From Streptomyces griseus (lineage in GTDB: Bacteria; Actinomycetota; Actinomycetes; Nanopelagicales; Nanopelagicaceae): 64,000 nt of DNA. Where the stretch lies: contig CAMCYO010000002.1 in the NCBI GenBank assembly GCA_945884695.1, positions 1 to 64,000 of the forward strand. The letters run 5' to 3'. Under the pieces are notes generated by a model. That model worked only from the letters and a program-made list of their open reading frames with translations. It did no database searches and was not told where the DNA came from. The translations under genes were made by a program, and so were the position numbers. Shown here in pieces: positions 56,437-64,000 of this stretch (within the stretch, counting starts at the first letter, position 1; the number at the start of each line of letters is the position of its first letter).

Positions 56437-57672
56437 TCAACTGCGCTTAAGAAGTCTTACATGCTTAGGTGAGAGTTCATCTAGTGATGAAACGCCAATA
56501 AGTTTCATATTTCGAATCATCTGACCCTTCAAGATTTCTAGCGCGCGTTCAACACCTTGTTGTCCACCAGCCATAAGGCCATAGAGATAAGCCCTTCCAA
56601 CGTAAGTAAATTGAGCTCCATAAGCAATTGCAGCCAAAATATCTGCGCCATGGGTAATTCCGGTATCGATATGGATTTCAAAATCTTTTTTGAACTCTCG
56701 TTTGATCTCAGACAAGAGATGCAACGGTGCTTGAGCACGGTCAATTTGTCGCCCACCATGGTTAGAAAGAATGATCGCATCGGCACCTGCGGCTGCAGCT
56801 TTTTTACCATCTTCAAGGTTTTGAATACCTTTTACAGTAAGAGTGCCATTCCATTGTTTACGTAACCATTTGAGATCATCGAATGTCATAGTTGGGTCAA
56901 AGACATAATCCATAAGTTCAGCCACGGTCCCTGGCCAATTTGAGAGTGAAACAAATGAAATTGGTGGAGTTGTAAGGAAATTCATCCACCACGCGGGTCT
57001 TGGAATTGCATCAATAAGGGTGCCGGCAGTGAGACGTGGGGGAACCGTTAAACCATTTCTGCTGTCTCGCAATCTGGCACCAGCAACGGGAACATCCACT
57101 GTCAAAATTAAATTCTTAACCCCCGCAGCTTTTGCTCGATCCACTAGCACCATGCTCGCATCGCGGTCTTTCCACATATATAACTGAAACCAATTAACTC
57201 CATCTGGCGCTGCCGCTACAACATCAGTAATTGTTGTAGTACCTAGTGTGGATAAAGAAAAAGGAATCCCAAATTTTGCAGCAGCTCGAGCTCCTGCAAC
57301 TTCACCTTCGGTCTGCATCATGCGGGCAAACCCGGTTGGCGCAATACCCACAGGCATAGTGAAAGTTTCTCCAAGAACCTTACGAGAGATATCTAACTTG
57401 GAAACATCACGCAGGATATTTGGGATGAATTCAATATCACGATAAGCCGCACGTGCTCTTTCTAAACTCTGCTCAGACTCTGCAGATCCGTCGGTGTAAT
57501 CAAATGGCCCTTTAGGAGTTCTTTTCTTTGCGATATCACGCAAATCCCAGATGGTTAGAGCGTTTTCTAAACGAGCACGTTTGCGATTAAGAGTGGGTTT
57601 TTTAAAAGTAAGTAGCGGTGCAAGTTCCTTCCAGCGAGGAAACTGACGCTTGACGTTCTTTGGAGAACCCAT
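56437..57672 (-). CDS. lldD: FMN-dependent alpha-hydroxy-acid dehydrogenase (LldD2-like L-lactate dehydrogenase)
   Basis: 411 residues, close to LldD2 of mycobacteria. Oxidises an L-2-hydroxyacid, most likely L-lactate, to the 2-oxoacid. Features: FTMPVGIAPTGFARMM, STLGTTTITDV, FQLYMWKDRD, LILTVDVPVAGARLRD, KGIQNLEDGKKAAAAGADAI-type segment and the catalytic SNHGGRQIDRA (H and R). Ends with THGADILAAIAYGAQF and FMN phosphate site. AAGGAG precedes the ATG. Substrate is not proven; glycolate or others are possible. Confidence 0.9.
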   Translation of the reverse strand: MGSPKNVKRQFPRWKELAPLLTFKKPTLNRKRARLENALTIWDLRDIAKKRTPKGPFDYTDGSAESEQSLERARAAYRDIEFIPNILRDVSKLDISRKVLGETFTMPVGIAPTGFARMMQTEGEVAGARAAAKFGIPFSLSTLGTTTITDVVAAAPDGVNWFQLYMWKDRDASMVLVDRAKAAGVKNLILTVDVPVAGARLRDSRNGLTVPPRLTAGTLIDAIPRPAWWMNFLTTPPISFVSLSNWPGTVAELMDYVFDPTMTFDDLKWLRKQWNGTLTVKGIQNLEDGKKAAAAGADAIILSNHGGRQIDRAQAPLHLLSEIKREFKKDFEIHIDTGITHGADILAAIAYGAQFTYVGRAYLYGLMAGGQQGVERALEILKGQMIRNMKLIGVSSLDELSPKHVRLLKRS

Positions 57673-57835
57673 TGCTTGCTCCTTATATACAGGTTGATCT
57701 GCGCTTTTAGGCGCTCAATGGGTTTAATAGTAATGCTTATACGTGGGAGTGCTAGCAGATAATGACCCCTCTTCACGAACTTGGCTGAATGCGATTTACT
57801 TCTGTCTCCCACCACACATGAAATTAGGTAAATAG

Positions 57836-58978
57836 ATGCGCATCACACGAGTTGAGTTATTGACGGCACCAATGGCAACAAATTGGCTCACAGAACGGGT
57901 GATTGCTAACCCAATGAGCATTTATCCTGAATATGCCGAACGTCGGAGCAGTTGGTACCAAACTCAAAGCGCAGGTGTTGTTGTAATCACCATTGAAGAT
58001 GGAACTCAAGGTTATGGATTTGTGGGTGGCGCGAAAGCTACGGCCTGTGTTCCAATGCTTGATGAACAAGTCAAACATCTACTTATTGGAAAAAGTTGTT
58101 TTCAAACGGAATTGATTTCCGAACAAATTTATCGAGCAACAATCATGTATGGACAAGGTGGAGCAGCTGCGTGTTTGGCATCTGGAATAGATATTGCACT
58201 CTGGGATTTGAAAGGAAAAGTTACTGGGCTTCCTGTTTACGAACTTCTGGGTGGGCGAACGACTGATGTTTTAAAACCGTACCTAACAAGTTGGGATGCA
58301 GAAGCACTTGCTAGATTTGGAATCAGGGATGTAAAGATTGCAATGCCTTACGGACCCGCAGCCGGGGAGGAAGGCAAAAAGGCCAATGTTATAGCTGTAG
58401 AAAAAGCAAGAGAAACAATTGGTCCCGACGGATTCATTTCATTAGATTGCTATATGGCATGGGATGTTCCATACGCCGTAGATATGTATAACCGCTTGCG
58501 AGATTACGGAATTGGCTGGATAGAAGAACCGGTAATGCCTGAAGATATTTTGGGATATCGAAGTATTCGCGATCAAGTGGATTGCATGGTCACTGGCGGC
58601 GAGCACACCTACACGCTCGAAGGTTTTCGCAGGTTAATTGTCGAAGGCGGAGTAGACATTATTCAGCCAGATATTTATCGCGCGGGCGGACCCACAGTTT
58701 TAAAGAAAGTCGCTGCGCTTGCAAAGGCATATGGACGAAAACTTATCTGTCATGGTGTTGGTTTGCCGACTTACCACTTTCTTATTTCAAATGGCCCAGA
58801 CCTCTCTCCCCGTTGTGAATACCTAGATATTTACGCTGGAAGCCCTGCGGGATGGGTGCTTAATGGTGAACCTGCCCCCGAGCGTGGTGAATTAGTTTTG
58901 CCTGAAGTTCCAGGATTTGGTTACACACTTAATCAGAAGGTTTTTGATGAGCGTCTAGCAGTATCGCCAATTTGGTAA
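57836..58978 (+). CDS. L-rhamnonate-dehydratase-like enzyme (mandelate racemase/enolase superfamily)
   Basis: 380 residues. Enolase superfamily: metal ligands D204 (SLDCYMAWD), E230 (WIEEPVMPED) and E256 (GGEHTYTLEGF), and general base H306 (CHGVGLPTYHF). NPMSIYPEYAERRSSW at the N-terminus strongly recalls L-rhamnonate dehydratase, as do MPYGPAAGEEG and DIIQPDIYRAGG. It should dehydrate an acid sugar to a 2-keto-3-deoxy acid; the exact sugar is unproved. First gene of a cluster of hydrolases on the plus strand. No aldolase or kinase for the product is in the window. Confidence 0.82.
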   Translation: MRITRVELLTAPMATNWLTERVIANPMSIYPEYAERRSSWYQTQSAGVVVITIEDGTQGYGFVGGAKATACVPMLDEQVKHLLIGKSCFQTELISEQIYRATIMYGQGGAAACLASGIDIALWDLKGKVTGLPVYELLGGRTTDVLKPYLTSWDAEALARFGIRDVKIAMPYGPAAGEEGKKANVIAVEKARETIGPDGFISLDCYMAWDVPYAVDMYNRLRDYGIGWIEEPVMPEDILGYRSIRDQVDCMVTGGEHTYTLEGFRRLIVEGGVDIIQPDIYRAGGPTVLKKVAALAKAYGRKLICHGVGLPTYHFLISNGPDLSPRCEYLDIYAGSPAGWVLNGEPAPERGELVLPEVPGFGYTLNQKVFDERLAVSPIW

Positions 58979-59046
58979 TCAGTATTTAGACTATCGGCAG
59001 AAGTAATTCGCACGAGTATTTTCAAACTCAGCATAAGGAGAGAAGT

Positions 59047-60177
59047 ATGTTTACTTATCCAATCCTAGATTCGAAAATTGAGATCGTTGGAGCTCTGGAT
59101 TTCGATAAGAGTGGTGACGGTTGGGTAACTCCTCGCCGCCTACCTGATTGGACTCGTAATCAATTTGCTGATGCTGGAATCGAACGGTTCCTTAAATTTC
59201 CATCCGGGGTTCGACTCCGTTTTAAAACATCTGCTAATCAAATAAGTTTGAAAGTTTTAGTTTCTAAAATGGTTATTACAGGTCTTGCCGAAGAGAAACG
59301 ACCCGCCGCATTTGATTTACTTGTTAACGGAAAAGAAGTTCAAACTCTCACTGCAGATCATGGAAATGTTTTACGCCTAACACCCGGACTAACTGCAGTA
59401 TTTGTTGAAACTATCGAACCCGGGGATCCAGATTTACTTACCTTTTCTAATCTAGGTGAAGATGAAAAAGAAATCGAGATTTGGTTGCCATCTTCTGCAA
59501 TTGTTGAATTGAAAGAATTAACGTCGTCCAAAGAGATTTTTTCAGCGTTGCCAAGTAAGAAAAAGAGATGGGTGCATTACGGAAGCTCGATCAGTCATTG
59601 CATTGAAGCCCTACGTCCAATGGATATTTGGCCAGTGTGTGCGGCTCAATTAATGAATCTAGATCTTACAAATTTTGGATTTGCTGGGGAATGTCAATTA
59701 GATGGTTTTGCTGCAAGGTCGATAGCAAACACACCAGCAGACTTCATTTCACTCAAATTAGGAATCAATCTTGTTAATGCTGATTCAATGCGAGAGAGAG
59801 CTTTTATTCCTGCAGTGCATAGTTTGCTTGACACTATTCGTGAGAAACAACCAACAACACCAATTCTGGTTATTTCACCTATTTGGTGCCCATTTCATGA
59901 AACAACTCCAGGACCAATCATGATTGATGGTCCTTTGCTCTTTGCAAAAGAACGCCCTGCAGAATTTGCAGCAGGGGCACTTCATCTGGTGAGAATTCGT
60001 GAAATCCTCGAAGAAGTTGTCTCTCTTCGCAAGGATAAGAATCTGCACTATATGAATGGCCTGGAACTGATGAACGAGCGCGATGTTGATCTAATGCCCG
60101 ATAAGTTGCATCCAAATTCAGCGGGATATCGACTTATGGGAGAGCGTTTTGCAAAGACACTAACAATTAAGTTCTAA
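59047..60177 (+). CDS. SGNH/GDSL-type hydrolase with N-terminal beta-rich domain
   Basis: 376 residues, no signal peptide, so cytoplasmic. The N-terminal 165 residues look like a beta-sandwich (RLRFKTSANQISLKVLV). The SGNH part: block I YGSSIS with serine 181 (GSSI in place of GDSI), FGFAGEC glycine block, KLGINLVN asparagine block and MPDKLHPNSAGY with the Asp-His pair. The layout resembles carbohydrate-esterase-2-like acyl hydrolases. Likely removes an acyl group from a sugar. AAGGAG precedes the ATG. 68 bases after the dehydratase gene. Confidence 0.85.
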   Translation: MFTYPILDSKIEIVGALDFDKSGDGWVTPRRLPDWTRNQFADAGIERFLKFPSGVRLRFKTSANQISLKVLVSKMVITGLAEEKRPAAFDLLVNGKEVQTLTADHGNVLRLTPGLTAVFVETIEPGDPDLLTFSNLGEDEKEIEIWLPSSAIVELKELTSSKEIFSALPSKKKRWVHYGSSISHCIEALRPMDIWPVCAAQLMNLDLTNFGFAGECQLDGFAARSIANTPADFISLKLGINLVNADSMRERAFIPAVHSLLDTIREKQPTTPILVISPIWCPFHETTPGPIMIDGPLLFAKERPAEFAAGALHLVRIREILEEVVSLRKDKNLHYMNGLELMNERDVDLMPDKLHPNSAGYRLMGERFAKTLTIKF

Positions 60178-60205
60178 TTGAAAACAACAATAACGAGAGG
60201 TAGCG

Positions 60206-61144
60206 ATGCTTAAACCCGAGATTGCAGAGTTCATCGCACGCTTAACTGCACAAGGTGGAAAAGCGTTAGCAGATTTAACTCCATTTGATGTCCGCACTGC
60301 TGCAATGGAAAAATGGGCTCCTACTTATTTGGGAGTCGCAGAACCACTAAAGAGTATTGAATATAAATATTTTTCCGGGCCAACAGCGGATTTGCCAATC
60401 GCCATTTATAGACCAGAAGGTGCCGGATTACTGCCGGCCATTGTTATGTTTCACGGCGGGGGTTGGGTTGCTGGAAATTTGCAGCTCAATCAAGTTCAGC
60501 ATCAATTAATGGCAACAGATACTGGGGCAGTGGTAATTTCAGTCAATTATCAAAAAGCTCCTGAGCACAAATTCCCGATTCCTTTTGATGATTGCTTTGC
60601 CACCCTGGAGTGGGTGAGCACGAATGCGAAAGCCCTTGGAATTAACCCTGATTTCATTGGCGTTGCAGGCGATAGCGCCGGCGGCAATCTTGCCTCTGCC
60701 GTGGCACTTAAAGCTCGCGACGAAAAGGGGCCAAAAGTGGCCTTTCAAATACTTATTTACCCAGCAACCGATCATAAATTTGATTACCCATCAATGATTG
60801 AAAACTCGCCTAACTATTTACTTTCCTCAGATGCGATGCGTTGGTACTGGGATCAGTATGTAAATAATCCTGAAGATTTCAAAAACCCCTATGTACTTCC
60901 GATGAACTCAGGAGATCTTTCAGGATTACCACCAACAATAATTATTACTGCCGAATACGATCCACTGCGCGATGAAGGTGAAGAGCTAGCAAAACGATTG
61001 AAGAGTGATGGGAACACAGTTGTATTGCATCGCTACGACGGCGTAATTCACGGATTTATGTTGATGCAAGGTTTCCTTAAAGATGCGCGAGATGCCAGTA
61101 AAAAAATCGGTGAAGAGTTAAGAATAATTCTTAAGAGCCTCTAG
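60206..61144 (+). CDS. Alpha/beta-hydrolase esterase (hormone-sensitive-lipase family)
   Basis: 312 residues. HSL-family motif HGGGWVAGN near residue 82, nucleophile S157 in GDSAGGN, D252 in YDPLRDEG and H282 in VIHGFM. No signal peptide. Cleaves a carboxyl ester of unknown type. Follows the SGNH gene by 28 bases, so likely the same transcript. Stop overlaps the convergent M81 gene by 4 bases. Confidence 0.92.
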   Translation: MLKPEIAEFIARLTAQGGKALADLTPFDVRTAAMEKWAPTYLGVAEPLKSIEYKYFSGPTADLPIAIYRPEGAGLLPAIVMFHGGGWVAGNLQLNQVQHQLMATDTGAVVISVNYQKAPEHKFPIPFDDCFATLEWVSTNAKALGINPDFIGVAGDSAGGNLASAVALKARDEKGPKVAFQILIYPATDHKFDYPSMIENSPNYLLSSDAMRWYWDQYVNNPEDFKNPYVLPMNSGDLSGLPPTIIITAEYDPLRDEGEELAKRLKSDGNTVVLHRYDGVIHGFMLMQGFLKDARDASKKIGEELRIILKSL

Positions 61145-62628
61145 ATATCCTCAAACGGATATAAAGGTTTCATTCTTTTTGTAAATGGCAGTGATGGAAG
61201 ATTTGCAGCAGTTGGTCCCAAGGTATCTGCCAAGACATAGCGAGGTGTAATGCGCGCAAATCCTGGAATAAATGAAACATGGGACTTTCCTTGCAACACG
61301 CCAATTTCATTCACTTTCAAATCAAAGAGCTCATAAATAACTGGATCAATCACGCGCACAGGCTGTGAATGCAGAACAATATAGATTTTTATAGTTGGGT
61401 GTTCTACTTCAATTAACACCGACAAACCAGGATCATCTACAACATCAAGGGCTGCCGGGTGCGTATAGGAAATCTTCTTATTGGCTGTCGCAATTACTTT
61501 TGCATAAACCAAGACCCTTTCGTTGTAGCTGCCAGGTTCGCCAGAACCCAGCGTTAATTGCACTCTTTGCCCAATGGAACTTTGAGATGTAATCACTGCA
61601 CTTGGCTCTGTAATAGAAACCGCAACTGATCCCGAGCTCTTGGACGCAAGCGCAACTCTCAGTACCTCAGTGCTATCTCCCAACGACCCACCATTTGTTG
61701 CATCTCCCATATCAGCAATAACAGTGGGGGTGCCCATAGCAAGCGCTTCTTCAAAAGCAATAGCAACTGGCTTCGCAGTGACTGATAGAAATTCTTTACG
61801 CAAAACCCACGCTTGGTCAATTAATTCCTGAGCTTGTTTTTGACCGTATTCAACATCTCCATCAACGGTAATGATTGCTTTCCATGCTAATTCGGGAACA
61901 TTGAGCCAAGGTTGTGTTGCAAGGAGAGATGCAATTAAAACTTTACCGCTCTGCGTTTTTCTGGTTGCATCCATAAGGGTTTTAAATGGTGCACGATTGT
62001 GATCGTGATGTTCTGGAGGAGTAATCATTGGCGCAATTGCCATCACCGTTTTAGGTTTAACTTCACCTCGCAGCGCTTGCACAAGAATTTCTGCCGAGCG
62101 CGCGCCAGTTTCATATAAATCTAAATGCGGACAGGTTTTATATGCAGAAACTATGTCAACTGCCTTTAACATCTGTTCTGTAAAATAAGCATGAAGATCA
62201 AGACTGATTGCAATAAATTTATTTGGCCCAATCTTTTGGCGAATCTTTGTTAGCAAAACTCCTTCAGGATCATCTTCATGATGCGCCCAAGCAGATCCAT
62301 GCAACATCAGATACACACCATCTATATCTGTCGGAATTGCTGTGAGAATTGTTTCGGTAATCATGTCAAGGGCTTCTTTTGTCATGGGTGGGCGAGGTGA
62401 TGAATACGCAATAAGAGTGGGTATAAGTTCGCAGTTTGCTTGGGTTAAAACATCCCATGCGCCAGCAAACTCACTTGCACTTCCAGCGCTGTTTCTGGAA
62501 ATCGCACTTCCTTCTGCAAATGTTTGATTCTTAAAATCATCGAGCGTAGTTTCTCCACCAACAAAGCTATTGGACTCTAAGTAGAAACCACCTACTGCAA
62601 CTTTGTATAACTTTTTGTTATTAATCAA
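61141..62628 (-). CDS. M81-family protein (MlrC-like)
   Basis: 495 residues. Family M81/DUF1485 by features: GGFYLESNSF, YLMLHGSAWAHHEDDPEG, AISLDLHAYF and YKTCPHLDLYETG, which supply the usual metal-binding D/H residues. The best known member, MlrC, degrades linear microcystin peptides, but most members are uncharacterised and occur beside ABC importers. Starts at TTG (no in-frame ATG upstream; GGGATGA may be the ribosome site). Convergent with the esterase and divergent from the binding-protein gene. Physiological substrate unknown. Confidence 0.85.
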   Translation of the reverse strand: MINNKKLYKVAVGGFYLESNSFVGGETTLDDFKNQTFAEGSAISRNSAGSASEFAGAWDVLTQANCELIPTLIAYSSPRPPMTKEALDMITETILTAIPTDIDGVYLMLHGSAWAHHEDDPEGVLLTKIRQKIGPNKFIAISLDLHAYFTEQMLKAVDIVSAYKTCPHLDLYETGARSAEILVQALRGEVKPKTVMAIAPMITPPEHHDHNRAPFKTLMDATRKTQSGKVLIASLLATQPWLNVPELAWKAIITVDGDVEYGQKQAQELIDQAWVLRKEFLSVTAKPVAIAFEEALAMGTPTVIADMGDATNGGSLGDSTEVLRVALASKSSGSVAVSITEPSAVITSQSSIGQRVQLTLGSGEPGSYNERVLVYAKVIATANKKISYTHPAALDVVDDPGLSVLIEVEHPTIKIYIVLHSQPVRVIDPVIYELFDLKVNEIGVLQGKSHVSFIPGFARITPRYVLADTLGPTAANLPSLPFTKRMKPLYPFEDI

Positions 62629-62764
62629 CTATTTCATCCCATCCTCGGCGGACCCTAACGAAGTTGAATTCTTAGCGTTTTCTATTGACATGGACTCCAA
62701 TTCAGACTTATATGTGACTGTTCGCTGGAAAGGTTTCTGGCAACGCCTAGATAGGGAGAAGTAG

Positions 62765-63808
62765 ATGGAGTTTAACAAGAAGATTAAACGAAATACAACC
62801 ATTGCTTTGGCTCTGACCGCGCTGGTAATGCCAATTGGTATTACATCATCTGTGGCCGCTGCCAAACCAAAACCACTTATCAATACAGAATATGTTGAAT
62901 TTGAAAAGGTAGTAAAGAACAGTGGAAAAGGCCTTAAATTAGGTTATATCTCTTTGGGAGATGCTGTTCCATTCGTAAAGCTCGTTAGTGATTCAATTAA
63001 GAAGCAAGCAAAGATCGCTGGAGTAAAGCTCGAGTTCTGCGATTCCAAGATTGATGATGCAAAGGCACTTGAGTGCGTACAAGCATTTAAAGTTAAGGGT
63101 GTTCAGGGTTACTTGAACTTCAACTTAGGTGCTGCTGCTGGCCCAGCTATTTATGCTGCTGGCCCACAGGTTCCAGTTATCGCTATCGATATCAACCAGA
63201 CACCAAAGCAAACTTCCTTCATGGGTGCAAATAACAACCGTGCAGGCGTTATCACAGGTACTGGACTTGGTAACTTGATCAAGAAGAAGTTCGATTGCAA
63301 GTACGATGCAATCTTGGCTCTTGAGTCACCAGGAGTAGGTGCTGTTAACGAAGCACGTATTGGTGGAGTGAAGCAAGGATTCGCAGCAGTGTGCGGAGCA
63401 ATTGATTTGAAGAAGCTTTACACAATTGACTCTTCATTCATTGAGCAAGCACAGGCATCTACAAAGGATGCTCTAACTGCTCTTCCAAACGCAAAGACAG
63501 TTCTTGTCTTCGCAATGAACGATGACAGTGTTCTTGGTGCATTCAAGGCTGCTGAGCAATTGGGTCGCGATAAGGACATGTACGGTGCAGGACAAGGTGC
63601 AGATCCAACTTCATGGTGCCAAATCATGAACAACCCAAACTGGGCTGGCGACACTGCATACTTCCCAGAGCACTACGGTGAAATCGGCATCCCATACCTA
63701 ATTAAGGCAGTTAAGAAGATTCAGATTCCTACTCTTCTTGCCATTAACCACGTATGGATCGATAAGAGCAACATCATGAAGTACTATCCAAAAGCAGCGG
63801 ACTGCTAA
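62765..63808 (+). CDS. Sugar-type ABC transporter substrate-binding protein (RbsB-like)
   Basis: 347 residues. N-terminal Sec signal (KKIKRNTTIALALTALVMP, ends AAA); no lipobox cysteine is visible. Periplasmic-binding-protein type 1 fold: LGYISLGDAVPFVKLVSDSI, VQGYLNFNLGAAAGPAIYA, VPVIAIDINQT and FAMNDDSVLGAFKAAEQLG. Codon use (aag, gca, ttc, aac) differs from nearby genes, suggesting strong expression. Followed by the ABC ATPase 6 bases later. The ligand is likely a sugar or sugar acid, consistent with neighbouring enzymes, but not shown. Confidence 0.92.
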   Translation: MEFNKKIKRNTTIALALTALVMPIGITSSVAAAKPKPLINTEYVEFEKVVKNSGKGLKLGYISLGDAVPFVKLVSDSIKKQAKIAGVKLEFCDSKIDDAKALECVQAFKVKGVQGYLNFNLGAAAGPAIYAAGPQVPVIAIDINQTPKQTSFMGANNNRAGVITGTGLGNLIKKKFDCKYDAILALESPGVGAVNEARIGGVKQGFAAVCGAIDLKKLYTIDSSFIEQAQASTKDALTALPNAKTVLVFAMNDDSVLGAFKAAEQLGRDKDMYGAGQGADPTSWCQIMNNPNWAGDTAYFPEHYGEIGIPYLIKAVKKIQIPTLLAINHVWIDKSNIMKYYPKAADC

Positions 63809-63814
63809 GTACGC

Positions 63815-64000
63815 ATGCCATCAACTGATTCGGCTTTGCTGACAGCGTCAGCAATCCGTAAATCCTTTAGCGGAGTGGAGGTCCTCCATGGTGTGGACCT
63901 CCACCTCGCAAAAGGGGAAGTTTTAGCACTCCTTGGCGAAAACGGCGCTGGTAAGTCAACCCTTGTAAAGATATTGGCTGGCGATTACGTAGCTGATTCA
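63815..64000 (+). CDS. ABC transporter ATP-binding protein, sugar-import type (truncated by window end)
   Basis: 62 residues visible from the ATG at 63815 with an open frame to base 64000. The first ABC domain starts with [20 protein letters not shown], then Walker [11 protein letters not shown] and ILAGDY. The [20 protein letters not shown] arrangement is typical of RbsA/XylG-type two-domain importers. Co-transcribed with the binding protein. Confidence 0.9.
   Translation, partial: MPSTDSALLTASAIRKSFSGVEVLHGVDLHLAKGEVLALLGENGAGKSTLVKILAGDYVADS

Noticed and set aside
61141-62628. Microcystin-degradation gene cluster
   Set aside because: Only an M81 homologue is present; mlrA, mlrB and mlrD are absent from the visible neighbourhood.

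Overview
The window reads as the replication-origin region of a small, AT-rich actinobacterium. dnaA, dnaN, recF, dciA, gyrB and gyrA lie on the minus strand left of the origin. rpmH, rnpA, yidD, yidC, khpB, rsmG, parA and parB lie on the plus strand right of it. Actinobacterial markers are CrgA, a PASTA kinase (PknB) with its PstP phosphatase, a CwlM-like protein, DUF5318, a FadE5-type acyl-CoA dehydrogenase and an LldD2-type oxidase. Low GC, very short intergenic gaps and many overlapping genes suggest a streamlined aquatic lineage such as the freshwater acI/Nanopelagicales group. That placement is an inference from style, not a computed phylogeny. Having parAB, trx, murJ, pcnA, ponA and rpsF-ssb-rpsR-rplI-dnaB all on the rpmH side resembles the order I know from Streptomyces.

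Layout. 1-4.6 kb: ferredoxin-NADP reductase (cut by the window edge), then an islet between two tRNA-Ser(GCU) genes holding a PhoX-like phosphatase, a Tat-exported Rieske protein and a chimeric pseudogene (PepP N-terminus joined to a GH16 C-terminus). 4.6-10.2 kb: Xaa-Pro aminopeptidase, a CrcB/FluC pair, and sdhCAB. 10.3-18.1 kb: tRNA-Ser(UGA), a HAD phosphatase, serS, pheA, pstP-pknB, trpG, crgA, a rhomboid protease, ppiA, tRNA-Ala and tRNA-Ile. 18.2-27.3 kb: gyrA, gyrB, dciA, recF, dnaN, oriC, dnaA. 27.5-34 kb: rpmH to parB with two parS sites, an aminotransferase and cwlM. 34-45.8 kb: trxA, trxB, murJ, a DUF6049-like protein, a Nudix hydrolase, pcnA, an MFS transporter, DUF5318, ponA and a GT87-like transferase. 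45.8-49.3 kb: rpsF, ssb, rpsR, rplI, a DnaA-box cluster and dnaB. 49.3-57.7 kb: metabolic and transport genes, including fadE5, dcd, lemA-htpX, a membrane Fe-S oxidoreductase and lldD. 57.8-64 kb: an accessory catabolic/uptake cluster with an L-rhamnonate-dehydratase-like enzyme, an SGNH hydrolase, an alpha/beta hydrolase, an M81 (MlrC-like) protein, a sugar-type binding protein and the start of an ABC ATPase.

Genes working together. The origin block joins initiation (DnaA, oriC, DciA, DnaB, DnaN), topology (gyrase) and segregation (ParA, ParB, parS). Cell-wall control is spread over the same region: PknB/PstP, catalytically degenerate CwlM, MurJ, PonA and CrgA. The right end looks like a self-contained nutrient-use locus.

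Most unusual sequence-level points: (i) many genes have a TANNNT hexamer exactly 6 nt before the start codon, indicating widespread leaderless mRNAs; (ii) the tRNA-Ala 3' end is one base from the ppiA start codon; (iii) a second DnaA-box cluster lies before dnaB; (iv) oriC carries a four-repeat DnaA-trio-like tract and mutually exclusive hairpins; (v) a chimeric pseudogene lies inside a tRNA-Ser-flanked islet.
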